Assembly (NCBI RefSeq): GCF_010727475.1
Contig: NZ_AP022567.1
Location: 1,612,001-1,676,000 of the forward strand
Direction: 5' to 3'
Source: Mycolicibacterium mageritense
Lineage (GTDB): Bacteria > Actinomycetota > Actinomycetes > Mycobacteriales > Mycobacteriaceae
DNA length: 64,000 nucleotides
The notes under the pieces are model-generated. The model was not told the origin of the DNA, ran no database searches, and saw only the letters and a list, made by a program, of their open reading frames with translations. Both the position numbers and the translations under genes were made by a program. Below are positions 35,085-44,683 of this stretch, piece by piece. Every line of letters starts with the position of its first letter. Within the stretch, counting starts at the first letter, position 1.

Positions 35085-36992
35085 CTACTTCAGATCGCCG
35101 CCGGCGAACCGCGCCTGACGGGCAATCTCCCCCTGCTCACCGGCGTCGTACATTTCGTCGACAAGGTCTCTGAAAGACGCGAGAATCGCCGAGCGCCGTA
35201 TGGTGCCCTTGAGTGTCAGCTCGCCGTCGGCGGCCGACAGCAGCCGTGGCAGTACCCGGAACTTCTTCAATTGCAACGGCCTTGAGAGCTCAGAGTTGAC
35301 CTCGTTGATCCAGGTGGCAAGCGCGGCATCACGGTCAGCTGTGGGCATGGCCTGCGCTTCGGCACTCACGCTGACCAGCACTGTCAGATACTTGCGTCCC
35401 TCACCGACGACAATCGCCTCATCGATGAGTGGACTCGCCTTGAGGCGAAGCTCGATCGGCTGGGGGCTGACGGTTTTTCCGCCGCTGGTCTTGAGGACAT
35501 CCTTGATCCTGCCGATGATCCGCACTTCCCCATCGCGATCCATCTCCACCAGATCGCCTGTGCGATACCAGCCGTGGTCCATCGCAGCGGTCGTCGCCTC
35601 AGGATCGTTGAGGTAACCCCCGAACAGGCAGGGGCTGCGCAGCTGCAGCTCACCCTCTGCTGATACGCGCGCCTCCCACCGTGGGTCGGGCATGGATTTA
35701 CCGATCGTGCCGGGCGGCGGGAACGCACGATCCCACTGGGCAATAACCGACCCGCAGGTTTCCGTCGTTCCGAACAGCTCACGAAGGTCGAGTCCCCACA
35801 TCTGCCACAACGCTGTTACCTCTGGCGACATGCTGCCCGAAGCGGTCCAGGCAACCCTGATGCGGTCCATGCCAACCTTTGCGCGCACCGGAATGAACAC
35901 CCGACGGAGGCACGCGTTGTACAGATAGTTGAAATACCAAGGGACATTGCGATTTCTCCAGCGCATCTCGCTTACCCTGCGAGCGATCCGCATCGCTATG
36001 GCGTACCGCAACCGGAAGGCGGCGCCCGCCTCCGAGAGCTGCTGCAGCACCTCGCCGGCCAGTTTTTCGTGCATCCGCGGTGGCCACAGGACCGCTGTCG
36101 GTCGCACGCCGACGAGCGCGTCCAGACGTTGATCCATGGTGCAGTAGGTAATGACCAGTCGAGTCATGATCGGGGTGAATACGCCGATCAGCGCGGGCGC
36201 CACGTGTGAGAGGCCGAGAAACGCGACAAGGTCGTGCCTGATCTTGCCGACCTCCGGGTACGACATGGCGAAGGCGAGCACCGAGTACTGCAGCGTGCGG
36301 TGCGTGTGGATAACACCTTTGGGCGCACCGGTAGATCCAGACGTGTAGAACAGGGCCGCGGGCTGGTCAATGTCACCCGCCTCGACCAGCGCCGCAAACA
36401 GCTCAGGTTCGGTCACCCCGAGGGATCGACCACGACGACGCAGTTCTCCCCAGTGCACGGACTGCACAGATTCCGCCAGGCCCTGCGGTTGTGTGTCAAA
36501 CCCGATCGTCGCACGCAGTCGTGGCAACTCGCCCGATACGGCGGCAACTTTCGCGACATCCGCCACGTTCTCCGCGAAAACAACTGTGGCCTCCGAACTC
36601 TCCAGCGCCTGTTTGACTTCGGCGACCGAACTCGTGGGGTACACGCCCACCGGGACGCCGCCGAGACTGAGTATCGCCAGGGCGGCCACAACCCACTCGT
36701 GGCGGGTTGCCGACACGATGGCGACCCGATCGCCTGGCACGGCACCGAGATCATGTAACCCGAGCGCGACCTCCCGCACCTGCCGGAGATATTCGCTCCA
36801 TGTGGTCGGTCGCGCTGCGCCGCCGGCCCAGCTGCAATACGCGACGACGTCGGGTTCACGCTCAGCGCGGTCGCAGAGCATCTGAGCGAAAGTCCGATTC
36901 ACTGCCTCGAACTCCGCCAGTGTTTCCAGCACTGGCACCTGATCAGGTCCGGTCGGCGAAGACGCCGGCGCACTTGAATTCTGCATCTTCAT
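35085..36992 (-). CDS. long-chain-type acyl-CoA ligase
   Basis: The 635-residue AMP-forming ligase has LFYTSGSTGAPKGVIHTHRT (P-loop, about residues 214-233), the LFGTTETCG motif and YRTGDLVEMDRDGEVRIIGR, followed by DVLKTSGGKTVSPQPIE, characteristic of the FAA1/FadD15-like long-chain ligase subfamily. It starts 2 bp after livK ends and precedes the creatininase gene by 8 bp. Two ligases in one operon suggest either two acid substrates or activation before and after ring cleavage. Confidence 0.93.
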   Translation of the reverse strand: MKMQNSSAPASSPTGPDQVPVLETLAEFEAVNRTFAQMLCDRAEREPDVVAYCSWAGGAARPTTWSEYLRQVREVALGLHDLGAVPGDRVAIVSATRHEWVVAALAILSLGGVPVGVYPTSSVAEVKQALESSEATVVFAENVADVAKVAAVSGELPRLRATIGFDTQPQGLAESVQSVHWGELRRRGRSLGVTEPELFAALVEAGDIDQPAALFYTSGSTGAPKGVIHTHRTLQYSVLAFAMSYPEVGKIRHDLVAFLGLSHVAPALIGVFTPIMTRLVITYCTMDQRLDALVGVRPTAVLWPPRMHEKLAGEVLQQLSEAGAAFRLRYAIAMRIARRVSEMRWRNRNVPWYFNYLYNACLRRVFIPVRAKVGMDRIRVAWTASGSMSPEVTALWQMWGLDLRELFGTTETCGSVIAQWDRAFPPPGTIGKSMPDPRWEARVSAEGELQLRSPCLFGGYLNDPEATTAAMDHGWYRTGDLVEMDRDGEVRIIGRIKDVLKTSGGKTVSPQPIELRLKASPLIDEAIVVGEGRKYLTVLVSVSAEAQAMPTADRDAALATWINEVNSELSRPLQLKKFRVLPRLLSAADGELTLKGTIRRSAILASFRDLVDEMYDAGEQGEIARQARFAGGDLK

Positions 36993-36994
36993 AT

Positions 36995-38254
36995 TCAGCC
37001 CAATTCCTCAGCCAGGTCATAGAGTTCGGTGCCGGTATAGCGGCGGGTGACCTGCCACTTGCCGTCGATGACCTGGAAAACGCCATAATCGGGGGCCGCG
37101 GTGTTGGTCGAAGTGAAGTCCACCGGACCAGATGCGCCCTGGTAGTCGATTTTCTCGCCTTTGGCCAGTAATTGCAGCCCATCGTCCAGTGTGTAGACCG
37201 GCTTACCACCGGAATCAGTCACCTTGTGCAGGTTTTCGGCGATCGCGACTCCCGTTGCTTGTTCCCCGGCAGCCATCGCCAGAACAGCTGAGACGATTGC
37301 GTCGTACGTCAGGCCGGCCGTCGGCTGTTCAGCAATCTCGTTGCCTTCTTGCTCTCCGTACTCTTCGGTCAGCAGCTTCCGCATCCCTGGGTTGGCCGGG
37401 GAATCCGCGGCCATGGGCGTCTGACCGAACGCGCCTTCCAAGTATTGGGCACCCACCTCCTTGAGCAAGACCGGGTAGGTCAGCTCGGAGATGACAGACC
37501 AATTGCCGGGAAGGCGCAACCGTGCCCACTCACGCAAGATCGGCACGGCCGGCTCGACAGAGCCTGCGAGGAACACCATATCGGGCTTTGGCTCGAACGC
37601 GCTGCGGACCTCTGGGAGGTAAGAGCTTTGACCACCGTTGAACGCGACCTTCGCGACGACCTTGCCGCCGAGCTTTGTGTAGAAGTCTTCAACCCAATTA
37701 GAGGTACTACGCGCAGAGTCCACGTTCTCGTACAAGATCGACAGGGTCTTGAAACCCTGGTCCCACAGGTTCTTCGCCACGGTCAGACCGTCGAAGGTGT
37801 CCGGCCCGACGGTGCGGAAGGTGTATGGATTGGCTCGTGAGTCGAATTCGACCATGCCTGCATACGGTGACGCGATCACCACTTCGCTGCGCTCGGCCTG
37901 ATCGAGGGTTGCCATGAAGGTCGCCGATGTCGGCCCGATGATGAATTGAGCGTTGTCACTGTTGATGAGCTTGGTGACGGCACGGACACCATCCTCCGCG
38001 TTGAATTTCTCGTCCTCGCTTACCACTTTGAGCTTCGTTCCGTTGATACCACCGAGCTCGTTGACATGGTTCACAACGGCGCGGGCTATCGAATCGACCG
38101 GGCCGCCCCATACCGCCGCTTCTCCGGACAGCGGTGCGGCGACACCGATCACTGCCGTCCCGTCTCCCCCGCCGCATCCGACGAGCGCCGTGCCCGTAGC
38201 CACAACCACGGCCATCGCCGACACCTTGCGCACTGCCGTAGCGAGTCTGTCCAT
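36995..38254 (-). CDS. branched-chain-type ABC substrate-binding lipoprotein
   Basis: The 419-residue LivK-like periplasmic-binding-fold lipoprotein has a signal with lipobox TALVGCGGG (cysteine at about 27). The fold begins IGVAAPLSGEAAVWGGPV, with VNELGGINGTKLKVVSEDE and IIGPTSATFMATL characteristic of type I receptors. It completes the ABC importer encoded by livFGMH upstream. In catabolic operons such receptors often bind aromatic or alicyclic acids rather than leucine, which fits the acyl-CoA ligases beside it. Confidence 0.94.
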   Translation of the reverse strand: MDRLATAVRKVSAMAVVVATGTALVGCGGGDGTAVIGVAAPLSGEAAVWGGPVDSIARAVVNHVNELGGINGTKLKVVSEDEKFNAEDGVRAVTKLINSDNAQFIIGPTSATFMATLDQAERSEVVIASPYAGMVEFDSRANPYTFRTVGPDTFDGLTVAKNLWDQGFKTLSILYENVDSARSTSNWVEDFYTKLGGKVVAKVAFNGGQSSYLPEVRSAFEPKPDMVFLAGSVEPAVPILREWARLRLPGNWSVISELTYPVLLKEVGAQYLEGAFGQTPMAADSPANPGMRKLLTEEYGEQEGNEIAEQPTAGLTYDAIVSAVLAMAAGEQATGVAIAENLHKVTDSGGKPVYTLDDGLQLLAKGEKIDYQGASGPVDFTSTNTAAPDYGVFQVIDGKWQVTRRYTGTELYDLAEELG

Positions 38255-38282
38255 CTGTCAAATCTCCTGTACCAGAACCAAT

Positions 38283-39002
38283 TCAGGCGGTCGGAATTCG
38301 GGCGCCCAGGAAAATCTCGGCGAAGTTGGGGTCGGCCAGCAGTTCCGGCCCGCTCGCCTCGTGCCGTATCTGACCTGAGTCCATCAGGAACACGCTTTTG
38401 CACAAGGGCAGAATCTGGCTCGGATGCTCCTCGATAACCCAGAGGACACCAGTTCCCCCGCGCTCGATGCGACAGATCTGGTCGATGAGGGAATCGACAA
38501 TCTGGGGAGCGAGCCCCGTCGTGGGTTCATCGAGAATCAATAGTTGTGGTCGCATCAATAAGGACGAGGCAATCGCGAGCTGCTGGCGCTGGCCACCCGA
38601 AAGCGTTCCCGCTCGTTGCTTGCGCCGCTCGGCAAGGATCGGAAAGGTGTCGAACGCCTCGTCGAGCCGCTCACGCGGCAATCTCATCGCGCGGGTGACA
38701 ACCTCGAGGTTGTCCTCAACCGACAACGCCCCAAAGACATTGCGTAACTGAGGTGTATAGCCGAGACCGCGGCGTGCCCGCGCGCGCGCAGACATCCCTT
38801 CGAGGTTCTGCCCGTCGAGTGTCGCGGACCCGCCGCGAGCATCAACTACCCCGGCGATGGTCTGCACGAGCGTCGTCTTACCCGCCCCGTTGGGACCGAT
38901 GATGGCTGTGATGGACCCGTGTTCGGCGCTGAGGGTGACGCCCCGGATGATGTTGTTGCGACCATACCCGCTGGTCAGATTCTCGACATCAAGCAGTGAC
39001 AT
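38283..39002 (-). CDS. livF: ABC transporter ATPase, LivF type
   Basis: The protein is 239 residues from the ATG at 39000-39002 inside the livG end (14-base overlap); a longer in-frame start lies deep in livG. It has Walker A GPNGAGKTTLV, the signature LSGGQRQQLAIASSLLMRP, Walker B LLILDEPTTGL and the switch histidine in VIEEHP. It is one of two nucleotide-binding subunits of the importer and is 28 bp upstream of the receptor gene. Confidence 0.95.
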   Translation of the reverse strand: MSLLDVENLTSGYGRNNIIRGVTLSAEHGSITAIIGPNGAGKTTLVQTIAGVVDARGGSATLDGQNLEGMSARARARRGLGYTPQLRNVFGALSVEDNLEVVTRAMRLPRERLDEAFDTFPILAERRKQRAGTLSGGQRQQLAIASSLLMRPQLLILDEPTTGLAPQIVDSLIDQICRIERGGTGVLWVIEEHPSQILPLCKSVFLMDSGQIRHEASGPELLADPNFAEIFLGARIPTA

Positions 39003-39774
39003 GACGCGCCCCCAGATAGGTCTCGACAACGACGGGATTGCTGATGACCTGGGCCGGCGGACCGTTCGCGATCACCCGGCCCTCGTACATGACGTACAGT
39101 GCATCGGAAATCGCGTTGAGAAACGACATGTTGTGCTCGATCACCAAAACCGTCATGTTCTCGTGGGTGCAGAGATCCCGCACAGTCATCGACAGCCGGT
39201 GCTGATCGTCGGGGTTGAGCCCAGACGACGGCTCATCGAGCATCAGCAACGACGGCGGCTCCATGAGCAGACGCCCGATCTGGAGCAGGCGTCCTTGCCC
39301 GATGGACAGGTCACCCGCGCGGGTGTTCGCCAGATGCGCCAGTCCCATCCGGTCCAGGAGTTCCCAGGCACGTTCGACCAGAGCACGTTCCCCGGCCACC
39401 ACGTCCCGTGGCGACGTGAAGAGGCGCCAGAGGCGCTCGCCGGGCGCCGAGCGGGCTGACGTGAGCAGATTCTGCAGAACCGACATGTCGGTGAAATCGG
39501 CGGTGTTCTGGAATGTCCGTTTGAGACCCATCCGCGCGAGCCGATGCGGCGGCATACCCGTGATGTCACGGCCGTCGAACATCACCGCTCCCGCGTCAGG
39601 TCGGAGGAACCCGGAGATCGCGTTGAACAGCGTCGTTTTCCCGGATCCGTTTGGGCCGATCAGGCCGGTGACCACACCCGGGCTGATCTTCATCGCTACG
39701 CTGTCGAGAGCCCGCAACTGGCCGAAAGCCTTTACCAGCCCGACAACTTCGAGTGCAGGCTGCGGGGCCATCAT
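38989..39774 (-). CDS. livG: ABC transporter ATPase, LivG type
   Basis: The 261-residue protein has Walker A GPNGSGKTTLFNAISGFLRP, signature LSIGQGRLLQIGRLLMEPP (degenerate from LSGGQ but typical of LivG paralogues), Walker B LLMLDEPSSGLNP and the switch histidine VIEHNMSFL. GLKRTFQNTADF is the usual LivG Q-loop region. It overlaps both livM (four bases) and livF (14 bases), so the subunits are translationally coupled. Confidence 0.95.
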   Translation of the reverse strand: MMAPQPALEVVGLVKAFGQLRALDSVAMKISPGVVTGLIGPNGSGKTTLFNAISGFLRPDAGAVMFDGRDITGMPPHRLARMGLKRTFQNTADFTDMSVLQNLLTSARSAPGERLWRLFTSPRDVVAGERALVERAWELLDRMGLAHLANTRAGDLSIGQGRLLQIGRLLMEPPSLLMLDEPSSGLNPDDQHRLSMTVRDLCTHENMTVLVIEHNMSFLNAISDALYVMYEGRVIANGPPAQVISNPVVVETYLGARHVTA

Positions 39775-40760
39775 CGGTCTCCTGCCGCGACCGTGGCCAA
39801 CACAGGAGTGGAGGGGCTTGTCTGGTCGGGTCTCGGATAGCTGACCGATCGCGGCCGGAACAGACCACCTGGCCAGAACAGCAGTATCACGATCAAGACG
39901 AGCCCCTGCAGGGCATCCTGCAGACTGGCCATGATTTCAGAGGTGAGAAAGTCCGCTTCGATATAGGTAAGTCCTTCTCGTAGGCCGAGAAGCACCACCG
40001 CACCGAGCACCGCACCCGCATTGCTGCCGATCCCACCGATGATCAACGCGATGAAGACGGTGAAAGTGATGTTCACGTTGAAGAAGGACGGCGTCAATAT
40101 CGACAGGTACCACACGTACATGACCCCAGCCAGGCCCATGAAAAACGACGCGAACACAAAGGCTTTGAGTTTGACCGCGTAGACGTTGATCCCGAGCGAG
40201 CGGGCAACGGCCTCGTTCTGGTTCACCGCAAGCAGACTTCGGCCGTACGCCGACCGCGTCACACGACGGAAGACCAGGAAACTGACTCCCAATACCGCCA
40301 ACACAAGTGCCGCGACATACAGCGACTGGGCTCGGCCCGGGATGCTGTCAAGACCGGGCACAGGGGCGTCTAAGAGGCCGCGCGCGCCATTTGCGATCGC
40401 CGGCTGGTTGACGAAGAGCTGGCGCATCACCTCGGCCAACGCCAGCGCCACTACCGCGAGGTACTCGCCGCCGATCCTCAGCAGACCGCACCCCACCACG
40501 AGGGCGAGGAGTGCCGCGGTCAGGCCGCCTATGACGGTGCCGACCCACCACGGCAACCCCAGCCCGAGAATGTAGGTATACGAGCCGGACTGGGCGGGCA
40601 TCACCGCGAGCGCGTAGGCGTACGCTCCGATTCCGAAGAACGCCGCCACGCCGAAATTGACCATGCCGCCAACACCGAACTGCAGGTTCAACGCCAGAGC
40701 CGCGACCGCGTAGATACCCATCAGGATGACCAGCCCGCCGACAATCAGCAAGGTGCTCAC
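39771..40760 (-). CDS. livM: ABC transporter permease, LivM type
   Basis: The protein is 329 residues from GTG 40758-40760, which overlaps the livH stop (GTGA). About eight to ten membrane segments are predicted. Family motifs include LNLQFGVGGMVNFGVAAFFGIGAYAYA near the N-terminus (split around residues 23-49) and SLLAVNQNEAVARSLGINVYAVKLKAFV, the cytoplasmic loop that contacts the ATPase. It pairs with LivH to form the membrane pore. Confidence 0.95.
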   Translation of the reverse strand: MSTLLIVGGLVILMGIYAVAALALNLQFGVGGMVNFGVAAFFGIGAYAYALAVMPAQSGSYTYILGLGLPWWVGTVIGGLTAALLALVVGCGLLRIGGEYLAVVALALAEVMRQLFVNQPAIANGARGLLDAPVPGLDSIPGRAQSLYVAALVLAVLGVSFLVFRRVTRSAYGRSLLAVNQNEAVARSLGINVYAVKLKAFVFASFFMGLAGVMYVWYLSILTPSFFNVNITFTVFIALIIGGIGSNAGAVLGAVVLLGLREGLTYIEADFLTSEIMASLQDALQGLVLIVILLFWPGGLFRPRSVSYPRPDQTSPSTPVLATVAAGDR

Positions 40761-41623
40761 GCGACACGCTCCTTCGGACCGGTGAAAAGTCCCTCGGGCC
40801 GGACGAAGACGACCAGGGCGATGGCGGCAAAGACCACCATCTGGGTGTACTCCGAGGGGATTGCCAAGGTGGCCAAGCTCGACGTGAGACCGACCAGAAC
40901 GGCGGCGAGCATCACACCGTAAATGCTCCCGAGCCCACCGATGATCGCAGCGGCGGAGATGACCAGCACCTGATCCCAGCCGAGTTCCGGATAGATGCGT
41001 GCCGTGAGCGCAATCAGAGTGCCCGCCAGCGCCGCCAGTGCGCTGGCGACTGCCCACGTGAGGTACTGCAGATATGTTGTGTTCACACCCCGAATCTGCG
41101 CAAGTGCCTGATTGTTCGCCATAGCCCGCAACGCCCTGCCGCTGTAGGACTTGGAAAGCCAAAAGTGCAGTGCCACAACGGCTACTGCGGCAGTGCCGAT
41201 GACAGCGATCTGGTCGGCACCGGCCACCGCGACACCACCGACACTGATGGTCTTCTGCAGCGGCACATCGAGTGTCTTCACGCCGAAACCGGTGAAGAGC
41301 TCGATCATCGCATGTAGGAAGAACGCGAGCCCCACGGATGCGATCATCGGAATGTAGTGCGGGCGTTGGCGCATCGGCCAGAAGATCGCTCTTGCGGTCA
41401 CCACGCCCACCAACGTCGTGACGATGATCGCCAGGACGCAGGACACGATCCAGTGCAACCCGACCAAGACGTTGAAGCCGTATGCGCTGAAGCCGCCGAG
41501 CACGATGAGCTGCGGATGCGCGATGTTCAGGAACCCCTCGACCCGGCGCAGTAGTTCGAAGCCCACTGTCGCGAGCAGCAGAACCGCACCGCTGACCAGT
41601 CCGGCGACCACGACGGTCAACAC
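40757..41623 (-). CDS. livH: ABC transporter permease, LivH type
   Basis: The protein is 288 residues from GTG 41621-41623, which overlaps the end of the upstream hydratase gene by seven bases; an in-frame ATG at 41662 would add 13 hydrophilic residues. LivH features include RRVEGFLNIAHPQLIVLGGF and ALRAMANNQALAQIRGVNTT (ATPase-coupling loop), plus IIGGLGSIYGVMLAAVLVG near the C-terminus. It is the first transporter gene of the operon. Confidence 0.93.
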   Translation of the reverse strand: MLTVVVAGLVSGAVLLLATVGFELLRRVEGFLNIAHPQLIVLGGFSAYGFNVLVGLHWIVSCVLAIIVTTLVGVVTARAIFWPMRQRPHYIPMIASVGLAFFLHAMIELFTGFGVKTLDVPLQKTISVGGVAVAGADQIAVIGTAAVAVVALHFWLSKSYSGRALRAMANNQALAQIRGVNTTYLQYLTWAVASALAALAGTLIALTARIYPELGWDQVLVISAAAIIGGLGSIYGVMLAAVLVGLTSSLATLAIPSEYTQMVVFAAIALVVFVRPEGLFTGPKERVA

Positions 41624-42423
41624 GACTGCACCTTGGCGGCGGGAGCCCTTCGGCCACTCCACCGTTGCCGCAGCTCTCGTGCGACCGGATCGTCGAAATA
41701 GGCGGCAGCGGCCCTCAGTGTGCGTTGGAGGGACGCCTCATCACGCACGTCGTCAGCGTCGTTGACGCTGCTCTTCAAGGCGCCGTAAAGCACCGGAGCC
41801 TTCGAACCGGCGGTGCGCGCCGTTGCGACGGCCACGGGGATCAGTTCCCCGGGATCGGTGACGAGTTCGTCGACGAGTCCGATGTCGAGAGCGTGCTGTG
41901 CGTCGAAAAGCTCTCCGGACAGGATGATTCGCCGGGTGACGCGCACACCGAGCACCTGGTTGGCTCGTTGGATTCCCTTGTCTGCAGGCAGCAGTCCGTG
42001 ATTGATCTCCGGAAACCCGAACCGCGCCGAACTGACGGCCAACACACTGTCCGAAAAGACCGCGACCTCCATACCGCCGCCAACACAGTGCCCATTGATC
42101 GCGCTGACCACCGGACGCGGGTAGCGATCCATCGCCACGAGTAGTGCGTGGAATTCCCGCATGCGGATCTCGATCTCACCGGCGTGCGCACCCTCAAGCT
42201 CCTTGATGTCACCGCCGGCGCTGAAGAACCGCTCGCCCTGACCGGTCAACACGATCGGTGGTGCGTCTGGCCTGGCGCGGAGGTGCTCGAACAGGCCGGC
42301 AAGATCGTGGATGAGCTGGCGGTTCATCGCATTTGCCGGCGGCCTGTCCAGCGCCACCACCAGAACGCCGTCGTGGTCAGCGGTGGCGAGAGTGGCGGAC
42401 TGGCCGGTCGCGAGTGGGCTCAT
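41617..42423 (-). CDS. enoyl-CoA hydratase/isomerase family protein
   Basis: The 268-residue crotonase-fold protein has FFSAGGDIKELEGA (oxyanion hole region, about residues 66-79), INGHCVGGGMEVAVFSDSVLA and FGFPEINHGLLPADKGIQR. The glutamate pair expected in hydratases is only partly kept (PEINHG region), so isomerase, hydrolase or lyase chemistry is possible. It follows a second crotonase gene by 3 bp and precedes livH. Both probably process CoA esters made by the operon's ligases. Confidence 0.92.
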   Translation of the reverse strand: MSPLATGQSATLATADHDGVLVVALDRPPANAMNRQLIHDLAGLFEHLRARPDAPPIVLTGQGERFFSAGGDIKELEGAHAGEIEIRMREFHALLVAMDRYPRPVVSAINGHCVGGGMEVAVFSDSVLAVSSARFGFPEINHGLLPADKGIQRANQVLGVRVTRRIILSGELFDAQHALDIGLVDELVTDPGELIPVAVATARTAGSKAPVLYGALKSSVNDADDVRDEASLQRTLRAAAAYFDDPVARELRQRWSGRRAPAAKVQSC

Positions 42424-42426
42424 AGG

Positions 42427-43290
42427 TCACCCGGCTACGTTCGCCGGTTGCGGTCCAAGGACAGAGCGCCCTTCGCCGCGTGCGGACGGATACTCCGGCG
42501 GACGGCCTTCGCGGAAGGCCTGCCGGGCCTCGAAGTAGTCTGCACCCGCGAAGCCGATGACCTCCAAAGCCGCGGAAAGCTCGTGCTGCGGCAGGGCGTT
42601 GGTGAGCCAGCCGGTGTTCAGGGACCGCTTTGTCCAGCGGATCGCCTGCTGCGAACCCTGCGCGAGTTCGTCGGCGACCTCGAGGGCGCGATCCAGCACG
42701 TTCTCCCTCGGTACGGCCAGACTCACCAAGCCGATGCGCTCGGCCTCGGCACCGGTCATGCTCGCCGAAGTCAACTGGTAGTACTTCGTTTTGGCCATCC
42801 CCACGAGCAATGGCCAGATGAGCGAGGAATGGTCGCCCGCGACCACGCCGACACGGGTGTGCCCGTCTCGAAGCAGTGCATCCTCGGCAGCGACGCTGAT
42901 GTCGGCCAGAAGCGCCATCGACAGACCCCAGCCGACCGCGGGGCCGTTGATCGCCGAGATGAGCGGCTTGTCCATGTTGAGGATGGCCGTGATCCGCCTG
43001 CGCTCACTTTCCATGAGCGCCACCGCTTCGTCCAGCGTGGGCTCTGGCTGGCGTACGTCCATGCCCGTACAGAAGCCACGGCCTGCACCGGTGATGACGG
43101 CAACCCGGGTTTCCGGGTCTCGGTCGACGTCCACCCAGATGTCCGAGAGATGATCGAACATCGGCATCGTCAAGGCGTTGAGCCGGTCGGGCCTGTTGAT
43201 CGTGATGAGCAGAACACCATTGGGCCTGCGCTCGATCAGGATCTCCTCGGGGTAGCGGCTGAAGATGTCATCAGCGGCCAATGTGCTCAT
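42427..43290 (-). CDS. enoyl-CoA hydratase/isomerase family protein
   Basis: The 287-residue crotonase-fold protein has GFCTGMDVRQPEPTLDEA (oxyanion hole), INGPAVGWGLSMALLADISVA and RVGVVAGDHSSLIWPLLVG. The glycine-rich AVGWGL departs from the usual AxGGG, and the catalytic positions VAGD and HSS differ from the classical EA..G pattern, so it may not be a simple hydratase. It overlaps the LLM gene stop by four bases. Confidence 0.92.
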   Translation of the reverse strand: MSTLAADDIFSRYPEEILIERRPNGVLLITINRPDRLNALTMPMFDHLSDIWVDVDRDPETRVAVITGAGRGFCTGMDVRQPEPTLDEAVALMESERRRITAILNMDKPLISAINGPAVGWGLSMALLADISVAAEDALLRDGHTRVGVVAGDHSSLIWPLLVGMAKTKYYQLTSASMTGAEAERIGLVSLAVPRENVLDRALEVADELAQGSQQAIRWTKRSLNTGWLTNALPQHELSAALEVIGFAGADYFEARQAFREGRPPEYPSARGEGRSVLGPQPANVAG

Positions 43291-44486
43291 CGCGTTTCTC
43301 CTACCTTGACTACACTTTTGTGCGAATTCGATTGGGACTTCGACTGTTCGAACGCTTCAAGCTCCGCATAGTGAGCGGGCCGTGCCGTGCGGATATCGGC
43401 CAGAATCGCGTCAGCGGGACGCACCACAGCCCGTGGGTTCTTGAACCTGGGGATGACGTATTTGCCGAAGAGTTCGATGGACTTCATCAGTTCCCGGTGC
43501 GGGAGTCCATCGATTCTCATGACGATGGCGTCCGCGCCAAGGTCGGCGAACCGCTGCACCTGTGCCGCACAGTCATCCGGGTCGCCCACGATGAATCCGG
43601 ACGAGTCCTCGAACATGTACCGCTCATCGTCGAAGTCGACGTTCCGCACCGCACCCATGTACTGGTAGTCGGCCGACAACTTGGACAGGCGCTCATACGC
43701 GTCGGTCGAAAGAGCCACCGTCTCCTTGAGACTCCGTGCCCACTTGAGGGCTTCCGCACGCGTCTCGGCACAGTGCATCCCGCCTCCGACCGCGACGAGC
43801 TTCTGCGCTTGGAGCGGATAGGTATGCGTCGCGCTGTCGAGGGCCTCGTCGTAGATGCGCAACATGCTCTCGACAAAATCGAAGCCCAAGTAGAACCCAC
43901 CCACGATCGCTCCGATACCTAGCTCGGCGGCTTTGCGGACCGACTCGGGACTTCCGGCCGCCATCGAGATGGGTGGATACGGATGTTGAATTGCCTTGGG
44001 CACCAAGCTTCGCGGCGGGATCTTGTAATGCTCGCCGACATACGAGAACACGTCATTGTGCAGGGCCCGGCGAATGACCTCCAGGCCTTCGATGAGCTGA
44101 GCCTTGTTCTCGCTCGGTTCAACTTCGAAGGCACGCAACGCAAGTGTCGTGTTCCCTCGGCCAACTCCGAGTTCCACTCGGCCGCTGGACAGGATGTCTT
44201 CTGTTGCCAACCGTTCGGCGACGCGAAGGGCATGGTTGATGCGCGTGGGCAAGAGGGTGACCAAGTGCATGAACCGGATGCGCTTGGTCAGCGCCATCAG
44301 GTAGGGATAGATGACCTCGGGTGCGGAGGTGGTCGCCGTACCGATCGCGACGTGCTGCTCGGATGTCCCGAACGCGTCGAACCCCACCTCCTCGGCAAGT
44401 AGGACTTCGTCCACGAGCTCGCGGTAGCGGTGCTCATGGGTATGCCCCGGGACCGTCTCGCCTTCGCTCATGAAAATGAACCGCAT
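43287..44486 (-). CDS. LLM-class flavin-dependent monooxygenase
   Basis: The protein is 399 residues from the ATG at 44484-44486; a longer frame to 44549 crosses the promoter. The bacterial-luciferase fold shows RELVDEVLLAEEVGFDAFGTSEQH at residues 22-45, LSSGRVELGVGRGN and PPISMAAGSPESVRKAAELGI. It oxygenates a substrate with reduced flavin, probably delivered by the flavin reductase encoded 9 kb downstream in the same operon. As first gene of the operon it lies beneath the putative TetR-controlled promoter. A comparable gene (Rv1936) heads part of the Mce3R regulon in M. tuberculosis. Confidence 0.93.
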   Translation of the reverse strand: MRFIFMSEGETVPGHTHEHRYRELVDEVLLAEEVGFDAFGTSEQHVAIGTATTSAPEVIYPYLMALTKRIRFMHLVTLLPTRINHALRVAERLATEDILSSGRVELGVGRGNTTLALRAFEVEPSENKAQLIEGLEVIRRALHNDVFSYVGEHYKIPPRSLVPKAIQHPYPPISMAAGSPESVRKAAELGIGAIVGGFYLGFDFVESMLRIYDEALDSATHTYPLQAQKLVAVGGGMHCAETRAEALKWARSLKETVALSTDAYERLSKLSADYQYMGAVRNVDFDDERYMFEDSSGFIVGDPDDCAAQVQRFADLGADAIVMRIDGLPHRELMKSIELFGKYVIPRFKNPRAVVRPADAILADIRTARPAHYAELEAFEQSKSQSNSHKSVVKVGETR

Positions 44487-44510
44487 ATTCACACCACTTT
44501 CCACTAGGTG

Positions 44511-44530
44511 AACGCTTATTAACGTAGGTC
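44511..44530 (-). promoter_or_regulatory. A/T-rich promoter-operator candidate of the LLM operon
   Basis: Between the LLM start and its upstream region, the minus strand reads CCTACGTTAATAAGCGTTCA, with an ACG...CGT dyad around TTAATAAG. It shares the TTATTAA core with the perfect palindrome in front of the divergent TetR gene (44684-44705). It could be a second, weaker TetR half-site pair or part of the promoter. Inference only. Confidence 0.35.
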
Positions 44531-44683
44531 TGGGTCGTTCGATTGTCAACGCCGAACATCCACGCGGCCGTCAGCCCGCCTCGATATACCCCTTCACTAC
44601 CTATGGACTGCTCATACACAGCCCGCAAGGGGTAGTCCTGTGGCGCCTTCAACCCACCGAGGACAGGAGTCTCTCCGTGCATG

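Noticed and set aside
39771..41657. A 628-codon minus-strand frame spanning livM and livH
   Set aside because: The first half is an out-of-frame shadow of livH; livM begins at GTG 40760.
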